Source: Ottelia alismoides (Eukaryota; Streptophyta; Magnoliopsida; Alismatales; Hydrocharitaceae). From it: a stretch of DNA of 64,000 nucleotides. Position numbers and translations under genes: made by a program. Positions 1 to 10,435 of the stretch are shown in pieces (position 1 is the stretch's first letter; the number at the start of each line of letters is the position of its first letter). The notes under the pieces were generated by a model. That model worked only from the letters and a program-made list of their open reading frames with translations, was not told the origin of the DNA and did not search any database. Location: positions 620,001-684,000 of the forward strand of contig JAZKJV010006054.1 in assembly GCA_037367405.1 (NCBI GenBank), read 5' to 3'.

Positions 1-559
1 CTTGACACATAATGCTTGAGAAGCATCTCTCTCTCCCTCTCTCTTTCTCTTTAGAGGTCAGCCCTCTCTCTCCCTCTCATGGCCGTCCACCATGGATGCC
101 ATGGAGAGGTCTCCATCGCCGCGGCATCGTCGTTATGCTGCCCGTTCTTCTGCTCGTGGATCTCCGTCTCCTTCGGTGCTCCTCGCTCGTGAAGAAGATG
201 TTGGATCTCGTGTGTCGAGATCAGGAGATCCGCCGCTTGGATCATCAACTTGGATTGCGAGAAGCACGCAGTTCATCCCCGCGCTCGCATGCATCTCCTC
301 CGTCGGATCGGACTTGAGACAGGAGGTCTCTTCGTTTAGAGACTTGATCGCAACCACGCTTCAAGAGGTAATCCTAATTACTTGTTTGTGGTTTAGACGA
401 AACGATCCGAGAAGTGTTCTTGGATCATGTGGTTTCGTCGTAAGAAAATTTTTTAAATTCCGCTGCATCGAGCAACTAGTGCGACTAGTCGCTCCTCGTC
501 GTATTCGATACGACGCTCACGCTTCCGTGATGCTCTTGAGGATCTAACCATATCCTTCA
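1..559 (+). repeat. Copia 5' LTR, 3' part (R-U5)
   Basis: This stretch repeats at 7,957-8,516 almost base for base. By eye there are eight substitutions and one single-base indel (near 110 versus 8,064), about 1.4% divergence. The LTR ends in CA at 559, three bases before the PBS. A CT-rich tract occupies 24-80, just inside the presumed transcript start. The window begins about 30 bases downstream of where the TATA box sits in the 3' LTR, so the promoter of this copy is not visible. Confidence 0.95.
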
Positions 560-561
560 AG

Positions 562-575
562 TGGTATCAGAGCCA
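562..575 (+). other. Primer-binding site, initiator-Met tRNA type
   Basis: TGGTATCAGAGCCA lies two bases after the LTR end. It is the standard plant Copia primer-binding site, complementary to the 3' end of initiator methionine tRNA, where minus-strand cDNA synthesis starts. The match is intact, unlike the coding region. Confidence 0.95.
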
Positions 576-2244
576 GGTTGACGGTTTCGAATAGTGATTC
601 GCTAACCGAGGACGACTTGTGTTCGTTAAGGTCGCGAAAGTTTTCATCGCATTTGATTTCGCAGATCTGTTTAGTAAAGAAATTCGGCACTGTTTAAATT
701 GTTTAAACACGAATTTTATACTCAGATTATGTTCCCCATTAAATAAGGAAACCATAGGATCTGAGTTTGCGTAAATCGGATTTCGTATGCTCGAGATATG
801 GTCGTTTTAATGAACATGTATGCACTGTTGCGGGAACTGTGAATCTGAACGTGATTAAAATGTTAATTACTGTTTAGACTTGACTCGAAATGCGTGAAAC
901 ATCACTTAGGTTCTGTCCAAAATCAAATTAGCAAACTTTAAAAATTGACTTTGCTTAATTTGGATTTAATATGATTGAGATATGCCAATTTTAGTAAGTA
1001 GGGGTCACTGCTGAAATTGCTTTCCTAATCTAGAACCAAGTGATTGTCAATTAGTGAAATTAATTGTTAATTTTGTGAAATAATCTTGAAAAATATTTGT
1101 GAAATATTGAAACATGATTATTTGCCTAATTGACTTGGCCCCAACCAATTAGTTGATTAGATTTGATCTAAACCTTAATTGGAATTACAATCATCAAACT
1201 TCTTGCTTGAATAGGATTTGGGAATTTGCCTAGCAAATTTCCTTAAAATCAAAATTGTTTTGATTACTATATGGTATAATTTCGGTTGAAGAACCGATGA
1301 TCATCTCAAGTACAAAACAATCAATTTGGCATTATCCTTTCCCGAGGTGGATATGGTGTCTAGTCGGGGATCGCTGGTCAGCGGGTTGCAACGTATGTGG
1401 TCCGCCCCACTCCCGTCGGTACTGGCCATGACAGCGGGTAGGGCCAGGATAATGTCCGAGGGATTATGATGTATTTTTCTAATTATTAAAATTTGAATTA
1501 ATACGTACTTTGAGAATAATATCATATATGTATATTCAAGCATAAAATTAAGTTTGATTGATTAAATTGGATTGATAATTAATTTAATATGATTAAGTTA
1601 ATTATATCCAATTGAGATTACTCTAATATGATTAGAGTTAATAATTCCCTTGGAAGAATTAATTATATGAATGTGATTCATAGTAATTAATTAAATTTGA
1701 ATAAGAGGTGGAGGATCACATAAGTGACATCCATGGTCTCCCGTCAAGGCGAAGGGTTTCCGTCACCAGGGATTGTATATAGGAGACGCCTGTACGTAGT
1801 GACAGCACCTATATACAAGCGCATCTGGATCGGACTCTTAGCTTCTCGAAAGAGTAAGGCCGTATGCGTAGTGACCCCAATATCGGATCCTCATATTATT
1901 GGGGCGATATTGGATTGCGCATAGCGAGTTCTATTCCTGTTGACGGTTGATTCAATTAACGACGGGTCAACATCACCTTAGGGGTGGTGGGCCCGGGTGT
2001 TAAAGACCGAATTGGGAAATGCAAGTTGGACTTGCAAGGCGGAATGTGTTCCCGCTTCTCTTTATTGGAGTTGCAGTTTCTCATATTATTGGGATGTAAC
2101 AAAGATAAAGAGGAGATCCCAGATCTTGCTGAGATATAATGGTAAGTATATCTCTTACATTGAAAGTGATTAAGGGAATGAACTTTCATTGTTGACATGG
2201 CAAGACAACTTTGATATAAAAACTCCTAAATCAAAGTATAATAT
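576..2244 (+). other. Copia untranslated leader
   Basis: This is a long AT-rich leader between PBS and gag with no credible ORF. It contains short GC-richer islands at about 1,320-1,470 and 1,720-2,110. The block at 1,968-2,200 is clearly homologous to the reverse complement of 30,300-30,495 in the minus-strand Copia element. Shared words include CATCAC(C/T)TTAGG, GGTGTTAAAGA and CTTG(C/T)AAGGCGGA. The leader therefore resembles its relative better than most of the coding sequence does. A dimerisation or packaging signal is possible but not shown. Confidence 0.75.
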
Positions 2245-2960
2245 GTGTATATATATAAATATATACCCTTATGCAAATTACTTATTTCAGATAATCCTTC
2301 ATTAAACCCACTCAATGTTATACTCATTAATAACCAGTACAATATCATGGATTGGACCCTTGATCCAGATATTGTACTTGCGATTGGACACATAATGTAT
2401 GTGGTTGCAATGTGCAAGATTCCTCATAATAATGAGAAGTGATAATTAAATAAGACAATAGGACTAAAACTCTAGGGTTTGTATGTCTCTATAAGTCTTG
2501 ATCTTATCGAATGTACTTTTGAAGTGACATGTCGATGATGATCGTAATTATCAAATTAATCCTTATAAAATCAATAAAGATATTCTGGCATATATATGTG
2601 CTCTTGACATTTAATCATGAATGACATGGTTCTCTACATCATGTAGAATGGTAGCTCTATTAGAGATAATGTATTCAAATTGTTTGAATACCTATCTGAA
2701 CCGATGCTTCAAAGAGTTTAGATGGATGTAGATGATGAGTGTCATCATTCTACTGTCTATACTCTAGTCATTCATGAAGCTTCATAATATTCATATTATA
2801 TGAACTTAAATGAAGCTTGTATAAATGTTGAAATACTCTTATATTGAAATTTTTGATTTTAACATAAGAGATCCTTGGTCTTGAGCAAAGGTTGCTTATA
2901 GACAAAGGGAGCGCAGTGGAAGCATGGGTTGGACCAAAGTAAGAGGTATAGTCAAAGAGT
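2245..2960 (+). pseudogene. Decayed Copia gag
   Basis: A short frame at 2,245-2,440 carries the Copia gag N-terminal signature: residues like SLNPLNVILINNQ, then DWTLDPDIVLA, corresponding to the N..NY.DWKRNLDIVL motif of plant Copia Gag. Downstream, 2,640-2,830 retains fragments of the UBN2/retrotran_gag region (FKLFEYLSEPMLQRV and YYMNLNEACIN type). The sequence at 2,870-2,960 looks like the Lys-rich linker before the zinc knuckle. Stops interrupt every frame and no CCHC knuckle is intact. Gag would form the virus-like particle; this copy cannot encode it. Confidence 0.7.
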
Positions 2961-3469
2961 TGACTGTACTTCTGTGACTTCCATATGACATCCAAAGAGT
3001 TGGATGAATGCCAATACTGCAATGAGTTGATGTGTTGATAGTATGACTATCAAGTCTGTCTAGAATCCTCAGAAAAGGACTCGGATGGAGCATCAGTATA
3101 ATCTACATATAATCATTGATATTGACTTACTTATTTGATAAGATAAAGTCTAATAATTGTATCTCAAATTTTCTAATGACACTTGCAATTGGTTGCATAT
3201 GTATTAGAAATTTGATCTTAAGGTTTATTGGTCATCCATGTTGAAAGTGATGCAAGTGTTGCAACAATTTCCATGAGATCAATAGACTTCATATTTTCAG
3301 TGGGAGCCCTTAGTCTTAGAGAATGTCTCTATGACCTAGATATTAGAATACACTCATTGTTTATTTCTAATTGTTGGATATAAACATGAATTCTGTAATA
3401 AATCTATCATAATGAGTTATGATGGAAATATTTCAGATAGTAATCTAAAATCTAGTGGACTCTATAAAA
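2961..3469 (+). other. Expected Copia protease region, not recognisable
   Basis: By position between gag and the GAG-pre-integrase remnant this should be the aspartic protease. No D(S/T)G active-site motif could be found in any frame. The sequence is AT-rich and full of stops. It is assigned only by its place in the element. Confidence 0.4.
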
Positions 3470-4220
3470 TTAGAAAATTATTGAATGGTTCATTAAGATT
3501 TCTAATACTGAAAATTAAACCTTTAAAAGATCAATAGGAGGATAAAGATCATTTGACAATGATCTGACATCAAATTTTGGACATATGTCTGTTGATGAAA
3601 TCAATGGACTGGTAAGACATGAAACTTTATATTGTCTAAAGATTCAAATCTCACATACTTGTGAATATTGTATTCAAAGTAAAATGTCCAATACACCCTT
3701 CCTTGGGAAAGGTGTAAGATTAAGGTATTCAAGATCTCATACATATTAATGTATGTGAATCATCTATATCAGAATAAACATTATGAATATGTGATATCTA
3801 TTAGTGATTATTTGATATGAGATTTCTTTTCTTCACTTAGAAAACTTTGAAATGTTCAAAGATTTCACAATTTTGGTTTAGAACCAAACTTTAAAGGAAG
3901 ATAAAATGAATTTGATCTAACCAAGGTAGCATGTACCTATTAGATGAATTCAAGAAATACCTTATGGAGATATGAATATCATTTCTATCTCAATCCTCCT
4001 AATAAACCTTAACTCAATGGAGTTGTAGGAAGATACAATTGATCATGTGTGACATGATTTAATCAATGATTAATCCTAGCATAATTATCTATTAGTTTCC
4101 AGGTATATGTATATGTGGTAGAGACTACATTATATATCCTTAATAAGGTTCCATGTGATTAAGCTGGAATCTGGCACTAGAGAGTGCTACTTCATTAGGA
4201 AAATAAAGGATGGTATTGGA
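3470..4220 (+). pseudogene. Decayed Copia GAG-pre-integrase and integrase
   Basis: Around 3,580-3,700 a frame reads like the GAG-pre-integrase histidine/cysteine domain: ...DEINGLVRH-like, then CxxC-like residues and a GKM-like end. At 3,930-4,010 the fragment YLLDEFKKYL matches the G(G/S)EYLLDEFKDYL segment between the integrase catalytic residues, and 4,010-4,160 retains the QLNGV-like and YILNKVP-like segments. Several stops and frame changes separate these fragments. Family knowledge places the DDE catalytic core here; none of the three acidic residues lies in a usable frame. Confidence 0.65.
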
Positions 4221-4379
4221 TACCTACTTTATGACCTTGAGATTCTTAAAAGATCTAATCTTTGAGAATATGATTCTTATAGGATGACTCTCTTGAGAAT
4301 CAAGATGAAAATGAAGTGAAGGAACTCATTTAATCTTGAAAAGATAACGAGGCTCCTGATATTGGAAACTAAATAGACA

Positions 4380-5720
4380 ATTAAAGATGAAACATTAATA
4401 CCTCTTCAAATAAGTTTGAGGATGGATTCCATGTGTCAATCTGAAAATGATCGGACTTCATGTGATGAAGCTCCTGAGGATCATGACATGGAAAGATGGA
4501 TGTTAGCAATAAAAGTCTAATGTAGACTTCATATACAAGTGTTGTATATGGACCCTCGAGGATCCACCTATATGGGTAAGACCCATTAAGGTGTAAATGG
4601 ATCTCCAAGAGAAAGAGGGAACCTAATGAGAAGGTATAGACCTTCAAAGCACGGTTAGTAGCCATGAGCTACACACCGAAGAGAAGACATCGCTTGCGAT
4701 GAGACTTGCTCTCCAGTGACCTTGCTTTAACCCATCAGAATATTGCTAACTATAGCTACACAACTTGACTATGACATCTTCATGATGTAAGTCAAGATTG
4801 CATTCCTCTATGAATACCTCTCTGAGGATATTCATATGAAGTAGCCCCAGGGCTTCATGGATGAGGAAAGCAAGGTGTGCTAGCTGAAGAACTCCATCTT
4901 TGGACTCCAATAAGCTTCTTGTAGTTGGAACATAAGATTTGATGAAATTATAAATGTTATGATTTCAGATAGAATCTTGATGAACCATGTGAAGCTTAGT
5001 GGGAGTGCCATTGTGTTCATCGTAGATATTATTCTAATCATTTGGAAGGATATAAGGATAATAATAAGTGTTTTAAAATTTGGTTGTTTCATACCTAGAG
5101 ATACGATCTCAAAGGATACCTCGTAGATCTTAATTCTGAAGTTGTTCAGAATCAAGGAAAAGAGGGTATTGGAACCGTCACATTAGTAGTACACCTTGGG
5201 CTTATTCCATTTCCTGGAAAATTCCAAGAAAGGCTTCTTTCCCTTAAGATATGGTACTGACCTATCTAAAGGGATAGCACCTCAAAGAGTTGAGGAAGTG
5301 AATGCTAGAACTGCTTGCACTTGTGCATCAGTTATGAGAAGCTGAATGTATGCTAGATGTGTACAAGAACCAGATGTCTACCATGCAGTGGGAGTAGTAA
5401 ACTGTTACTAATCCTACTATGGAGATAAAACACTTGATTGCAGTAATAACAATATCTTCAAAGATGATGAAACCTAGAGATAGTGATCTCAAAGTCTTAT
5501 CTTCAAAAGTTTAAGACCTTGTAGATGGTCTTAATTGTAGATACCTTAGGAGATAGAGATCTCCAAGAATGAAGGTATTCTAATAAGGATTATGGAATAC
5601 TGGTTATGATAAGATGTAGTGTCAAGAACACTATAACCAACAAAATTGAGTATCGGTTGCATGAGATGTAACATTCGCATTGGATGCGAGCACTGTTACT
5701 ATGAGATATGCAAGTGCCGT
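4380..5720 (+). pseudogene. Decayed Copia reverse transcriptase-RNase H
   Basis: The RT entry motif is plain at 4,555-4,665, corresponding to the plant Copia P(I/V)GCKW(I/V)YK(R/K)KRG...KARLVAKG block, here with stops. At 4,765-4,860 the segment matching MDVKTAFLNG...IYM.QPEGF reads IAFLYEYLSEDIHM, a stop, then PQGF. The IYGLKQASRSWN box is at 4,890-4,935 and the block around the YVDD motif has degenerated near 5,010-5,050. KKGFFPLRYG at 5,225-5,260 matches the conserved start of the RT-RNase H connection. The largest open stretch is under 100 codons, so no enzyme can be made. Confidence 0.85.
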
Positions 5721-5848
5721 AAAAGGACTTGGCGTAGTCTCTTGAGAACAGAGTGACTGATCAGCTTACCTAGCTATTTTCTAAATAGCCTATGATTGTC
5801 ACATGAGTGTAGGTTTAAATGATTAGCCCATTAATAGCTCTTTGGGCT

Positions 5849-5858
5849 AGTGGGAGAT
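5849..5858 (+). other. Polypurine tract
   Basis: AGTGGGAGAT lies immediately before the 3' LTR start TGTTGG. It is the typical plant Copia plus-strand primer and fixes the LTR boundary at 5,859. Confidence 0.9.
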
Positions 5859-7612
5859 TGTTGGAAATGCGAGCCCACGGCGAGCCATTATGCAATAAAT
5901 ATTGTTGCAATTTACTCCTTGATCTGAAATAAAGAATACATAATTTGCATAATAGGTCCCTTAGTGCAGTTAGGGTTATGTACCATGGCCATCTTAATAA
6001 TCATACAGCTGTTGATTCAATTATTGAATCATAGAGGCTGGTGCTTAGATGAATATCTAATGAGTTAGATTGAGGACTCATCAAGCACCGTCAAATGATT
6101 ATTAAGAGATGATCTCCAACCTGAGTAGGAGATGGCAATCCTATCTCATTTAGGTTGATATCTGACCGACCTCTTGATGCAGGTCCTCTGCATAGGAATA
6201 GAGATTCGGAGGTGTCGGATGAGTTAGGTCAAAGAGATGACTTAACGAGATCGAGATAACCAAAGTCCTATATCATATGCTGTCATGATATAGGCACACA
6301 TCCTCTGACCGGAGACAGATGTGTTACTATATGTCTGAGTATGTACATTTGGCAGACCAATAGGTTGATGGCCTAATCAAGGTCTATACACCGGCGCGCT
6401 GGTGTGCATATAAGGGCATATGAGTAATATGATCTCTCAAAGGGATCATACAGGTTCACTACTGAACCGGAAGACATGAGCTCACTCATGAGATATTGGG
6501 AAGAATCAAATTCCGTGCGCACGGTCGTCTCGCTTTGGAAGCTTGACTGAATTTGTTGGTTTGATATATACTTTTGGAAAGTATATGATCAAGACCTAGG
6601 TATGATATATGCTTTTGGAAAGTATATGATCAATACTGACTCCCAATGATCGAATGAGAAACTTACTGATAAAACCCTGAAGTAGACAGTATAAAGTTGA
6701 TCTAATACTTCGGGTTTAATCTGAGTCTTCCAGTATGCAGGATGTACAGGTATTAGGAATACCTGAGGGTGATGTGATCATAAACGATTGTATAACCATG
6801 ATGCTTCCATTCCTAGGGAGTGATGAAACGGGTCTGGATTTTAGTGACTCCTCTCAGTAGAGAAGAAATCTCATCTTAGTCCAAATGTTGGACATTGATC
6901 TGAATGTGATTCAGATTCAATGAGAAGATTGGATTTATGGTCTTGATTTAATCAAGCATCTATGGGAGGCCCGAGATCTGGATTTGAGATATGATCTCAA
7001 TATCCATGTCACTATACGTGGAACAATACAATCGCCATGTCCTTATCTCCAAGTATTCGCGGAGAAAGCGCATTGTCCTTGAAAGAGTTCATGGATAATT
7101 CTATTGTTGATATATGTATCCGAGCATTGAGAAAATGGATAATTAAATGTGATTTAATTATCATGAATAATATGAATTTGATTCATATTATAAGGAGAGT
7201 TATCTTAGATAATTAAATGTGATTTAATTATCAAAGATGTGAATAATGTGAATGTGATTCATATTATTTGAACACATGAGATAAAGAGATCCAAGATGAT
7301 TAAATATGATTTAATTATTAAGGATAAGAATAATGTGGATAGTAATATCCAATTATTCATAATATATTATAAATGTGATTTATAATGTATTAGAGAGAGT
7401 TAAATATAATTTATATTAGTAGATTAATTATTAATGTGTATTGGATAAACATTGTTTAATTAATTGAAAATGTAAATTACATTTTGTTTTGGGTTGTGAA
7501 TTTGATTCACAATATTCCAATGTCAAGATTGCAATATTCCCAAAATTAATTGAGAATCACTTTTTGGTGAATAATTGTTGGAAAATAAGTTGAGAGAAAA
7601 ACAAGGAGATAT

Positions 7613-7721
7613 GCAATCCCATGGGAATCCATGGGATTGCCCTCCCCATATGGGAAGAAGGGGGCGGCACCAATTCCTTTATGGAATTGGTGGCCGTCCA
7701 CTCCTCCCAATAGGGAAGGAG
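7613..7721. repeat. Cluster of three hairpins in Copia U3
   Basis: Three consecutive inverted repeats lie about 200-310 bp upstream of the TATA box. The first, 7,613-7,640, has perfect 12-bp arms (GCAATCCCATGG) around GAAT. The second, 7,668-7,692, has perfect 10-bp arms (CACCAATTCC) around TTTAT. The third, about 7,701-7,721, has imperfect arms (CTCCTCCC/GGGAAGGAG). They are compact structures in an otherwise AT-rich U3. Confidence 0.8.
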
Positions 7722-7926
7722 GCTGTCATTTGTTTTTCCACTCCTTATTTAGTTGGTTTAATTTGGTATTAATATATATTTGATTTATCAAATATATTTA
7801 ATCAAAATTAAATCACAAGTTGTTGGCTTTTACAAACAACAACCTTGACCATTGGATTATCATAAATCAATCTCAACCATTGATTTTATATGACACATGG
7901 ATTAAGATCCATGGATCCCAAAACCC

Positions 7927-7934
7927 TATAAATA
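7927..7934 (+). promoter_or_regulatory. TATA box of the Copia LTR promoter
   Basis: TATAAATA follows AAACCC and lies about 590 bp before the LTR end. The CT-rich leader starts about 50 bp downstream. The position and consensus fit a plant pol II core promoter at the U3/R border. Confidence 0.8.
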
Positions 7935-9195
7935 GAGAGGCATACCCATGCTCTCTCTTGACACATAATGCTTGAGAAGCATCTCTCTCTCCCTCTCTCT
8001 TTCTCTTTAGAGGTCAGCCCTCTCTCTCCCTCTCATGGCCGTCCACCATGGATGCCATGGAGAGGTTCTCCATCGCCGCGGCATCGTCGTTATGCTACCC
8101 GTTCTTCTGCTCGTGGATCTCCGTCTCCTTCGGTGCGCCTCGCTCGTGAAGAAGATGTTGGATCTCGTGTGTCGAGATCAGGAGATCCGCCGCTTGGATC
8201 ATCAACTTGGATTGCGAGAAGCACGCGGTTCATCCCCGCGCTCGCATGCGTCTCCTCCGTCGGATCGGACTTGAGACAGGAGGTCTCTTCGTTTAGAGAC
8301 TTGATCGCAACCACGCTTCAAGAGATAATCCTAATTACTTGTTTGTGGTTTAGACGAAACGATCCGAGAAGTGTTCTTGGATCATGTGGTTTCATCGTAA
8401 GAAAATTTTTTAAATTCCGCTGCATCGAGCAACTAGTGCGACTAGTCACTCCTCGTCGTATTCGATACGACGCTCACGCTTCCGTGATGCGCTTGAGGAT
8501 CTAACCATATCCTTCAGGTCGTAGGTGATCTGAGGTTGTGAGAGTAGGGAGAGTGATCGGGAGTGAGCGCGAAGATGGGGGTTGTGTGGGGAAGCTATCA
8601 AGGTGGTCAATGGAGTGTGAGGGTGCGTATATGAGCCTAATTAATTACGCGAAAGAAAAATACAAAGGAGGTCGGAGAAGCTTACCTGGTCAGAGATGGA
8701 AGTTGCGGCTTGGGCTTGGAGTTCAATTGAACCTTGGGTCTTCGCTGGACCCCTTCAGCCAGGTGGGGAAGCTCAAGCATGCTAGAAGCGCCACGACACA
8801 GCCATGGAAGGCGGTGGGTCGACACCGGAGGCTAGCGTCGTCATGGCACCTCAATCTGTCCTCCCCCTGTCACGGGGAGGATGAGAAGTGCTGGGTGTAG
8901 CCCTGCGTAAAGGTGGACATCTTGAAATGAGGACGGCGATGGAGTATTCGAAGGAGGGGGTCGACAGTTCATGAGGTGGAAGTCGTGACTTGAGTGGGCG
9001 AGATGAAGCGGCTGAGAAGACGTTGTGGATGGAGCGACAGGTCGCGAGGATGAGGGATGATCAATGAAGGTCGTGGGGTCATCCAGTAGTGGCGGTGGTG
9101 GCTGGAGACGCGGAGAAAAAAGGAATACGGAAGATGGTTCACAAGTTGTTGATCGTGGGTGAGAGAAGCGACCGGAGGTAGGGGATATCCTCGTG

Positions 9196-9221
9196 GCCGT
9201 TGGATCTCATGATCCAACGGC
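9196..9221. repeat. Hairpin with 11-bp perfect arms
   Basis: GCCGTTGGATC and its complement are separated by TCAT. The same arm core (CGTTGGATC) recurs as a second hairpin at 9,665-9,689, so it is an iterated structural motif of this LTR. Confidence 0.8.
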
Positions 9222-9664
9222 TACAAAGCGGGCGATAACAAATGGTCCGGTTCAGATCGATAGGGCGCGATCGCACGACGCAGCCAATGCCACGTGGAGT
9301 TCTGTAGGCGAGGCGCCAGCGGATGGCTGTGATGGTTTCAAGGATAGATCGGGCAGTGGATGGATCAGTAGAGTAGAGCGGCTGAGATGGAGTAGCTGGA
9401 GGCTATCGAAGCTTGCAGGCGCCACCGCATGGCGAGCTAAGGACTCAACACTAGCGGGCGGCAGAGATGATATCAGGGCTACGATCGGATGGTAGATATC
9501 AATGGCGTCAAATAATGGTGGGGATGAAGGGATGAGGGCGAGATCGAATGGCGCACAAAGAGCCATGTGGAGGGCGGAGATCAAGGCACCAACAGGCGGC
9601 TGTGATGAAGTTTGAATATGATCAGACGGCGGGGGTCACAGCGTGTACGTGGAGCTCATGGAAT

Positions 9665-9689
9665 CGTTGGATCAAGAAAAGATCCAACG
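9665..9689. repeat. Second CGTTGGATC hairpin
   Basis: The arms CGTTGGATC/GATCCAACG are perfect over 9 bp around AAGAAAA. They repeat the arm of the hairpin at 9,196 about 470 bp away. Confidence 0.75.
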
Positions 9690-9836
9690 GTAGGGGGCGA
9701 GGGCGGACAGTGCAAAGGCACCGGGCCACGTGGCTCAACCAGAAGGAGCATGTGGCCCCATCAGATTATTTAAATAAAGAAATTGAATTATGAGGGGATA
9801 AAAGGCCGAATTTGGAGAAACTCAAAACATGAGAGT

Positions 9837-9859
9837 TGTAGATCTCGATGAGATCTACA
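9837..9859. repeat. Hairpin with 10-bp arms near the LTR border
   Basis: TGTAGATCTC and its complement flank GAT. It lies about 230 bp from the LTR start at 10,085 (minus strand) and is a perfect inverted repeat. Confidence 0.75.
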
Positions 9860-10085
9860 TGTTTCATGTTGACAAAAATGGAGATGAGGTCAAATAAAGG
9901 CACAAAATATTTTTGAGGGCGTTTTAAGTCTAAAAACACCATGTATTTAATTTTACGATTTTTTGTGGTTTTTAATTTATTCAATGACTCTAATAATTAC
10001 AAGACTTTATCTGGTTTTTATTGACACATATTTAAGAAAGGGGGTTAAAATATGCAAATTAAGATGATGAAATCGAGTTTCATCA

Positions 10086-10262
10086 CGCCCCTCATTCAAG
10101 ATGTGAATGGCGTATGGACCAATGATGCACAACTGGCCCGTCTAAGCGGAACTAAGCATGGCCGATCTTTAGCCACTTGGCCATATCATCCACACCAAGG
10201 TGGGAAGTTTGTCCAGAACACGCAACCTCAACACCATCAATCTCCACTATACGATAATAACT
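10086..10262 (+). pseudogene. Gag C-terminal remnant
   Basis: The stretch 10,186-10,255 is homologous to the Gln/Pro/His-rich gag tail of Gypsy no. 3 at about 62,830-62,885 (shared CAAGGTGGGA and CAACACCATCAATCTC-like words). It is the C-terminal, low-complexity end of Athila-type Gag. The rest of gag is missing. A short open frame (10,052-10,264) starts outside gag and is not a real start. Confidence 0.6.
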
Positions 10263-10280
10263 AGAGACAAAATTCTTACT

Positions 10281-10435
10281 AGCAGCTGACGTACTGTCAA
10301 CACCAGTATGAGTGGGATGTTAGATGTTCGACCAAGAGTTCGATACAAGTAGCCGATGTACCGTCAACACCAGTAAGAAGAAAGACATGGGATCTTCTAT
10401 CGTCAGATGTTAGATGTTCGACCAAGAGTTCGACA
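10281..10435 (+). repeat. About 70-95 bp imperfect direct duplication
   Basis: Two segments repeat in order: GTACTGTCAACACCAGTA then GATGTTCGACCAAGAGTTCG near 10,291-10,350, and again near 10,358-10,430. The second member is also found at the right edge of the window (63,977-64,000) in Gypsy no. 3, so it belongs to the gag-protease spacer of the family. Confidence 0.7.

Larger units (their letters stand above)
1..8516 (+). mobile_element. Ty1/Copia LTR retrotransposon, 5' end cut by the window
   Basis: The element reads, in order, a partial 5' LTR (1-559), a PBS matching the 3' end of initiator-Met tRNA (562-575), a decayed gag-pol (about 2,245-5,720), a polypurine tract (5,849-5,858) and a complete 3' LTR (5,859-8,516). 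Integrase remnants precede reverse-transcriptase remnants, which is the Copia domain order. Both LTRs end ...CCTTCA and the 3' LTR begins TGTTGG, the usual TG...CA termini. The target-site duplication cannot be checked because the left flank lies outside the window; the right flank starts GGTCG. Every recognisable domain is broken by stops, yet the LTR copies differ by only about 8 substitutions and one indel in 559 bp. The element is therefore either a recently moved non-autonomous copy or one with converted LTRs. Confidence 0.93.
5859..8516 (+). repeat. Copia 3' LTR, complete, 2,658 bp
   Basis: It begins TGTTGGAAATG and ends CCTTCA. The last 560 bp duplicate the window start. The long U3 contains a near-palindrome around 6,390-6,407 with a GCGCGC core, two copies of a short repeat ending CTTTTGGAAAGTATATGATC (6,563-6,637), and AT-rich inverted repeats of the type ATAATTAAATGTG/ATTTAATTAT at 7,138-7,320. 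A hairpin cluster lies at 7,613-7,721 and a TATA box at 7,927. The R-U5 part contains a 178-codon open frame (7,968-8,504) that the single-base indel breaks in the 5' copy. Confidence 0.93.
8517..10085 (-). repeat. Gypsy LTR fragment, minus orientation
   Basis: The right end, read on the minus strand, begins TGATGAAACTCGATTTCATC. This is closely related in form to the Athila-like LTR starts elsewhere in the window (TGATGAATCTCCATTTCATC) but is a different subfamily. The GC-richer interior (8,520-9,770) resembles the transcribed-leader side of those LTRs, and 9,770-10,085 is AT-rich. The hairpin at 9,837-9,859 is of a type seen in plant Gypsy LTRs. The left part is missing or was cut by the neighbouring Copia element. 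Short frames inside (up to 120 codons) have no recognisable product. Confidence 0.65.

Noticed and set aside
8538..8900. 120-codon + strand frame just after the Copia element
   Set aside because: LTR leader-type sequence with low stop density. It has no recognisable domain and opposes the LTR's own orientation.
9193..9584. Overlapping 100- and 110-codon frames on opposite strands
   Set aside because: They sit in the GC-richer part of a minus-oriented LTR fragment where stops are rare by composition, and no protein family is recognisable.
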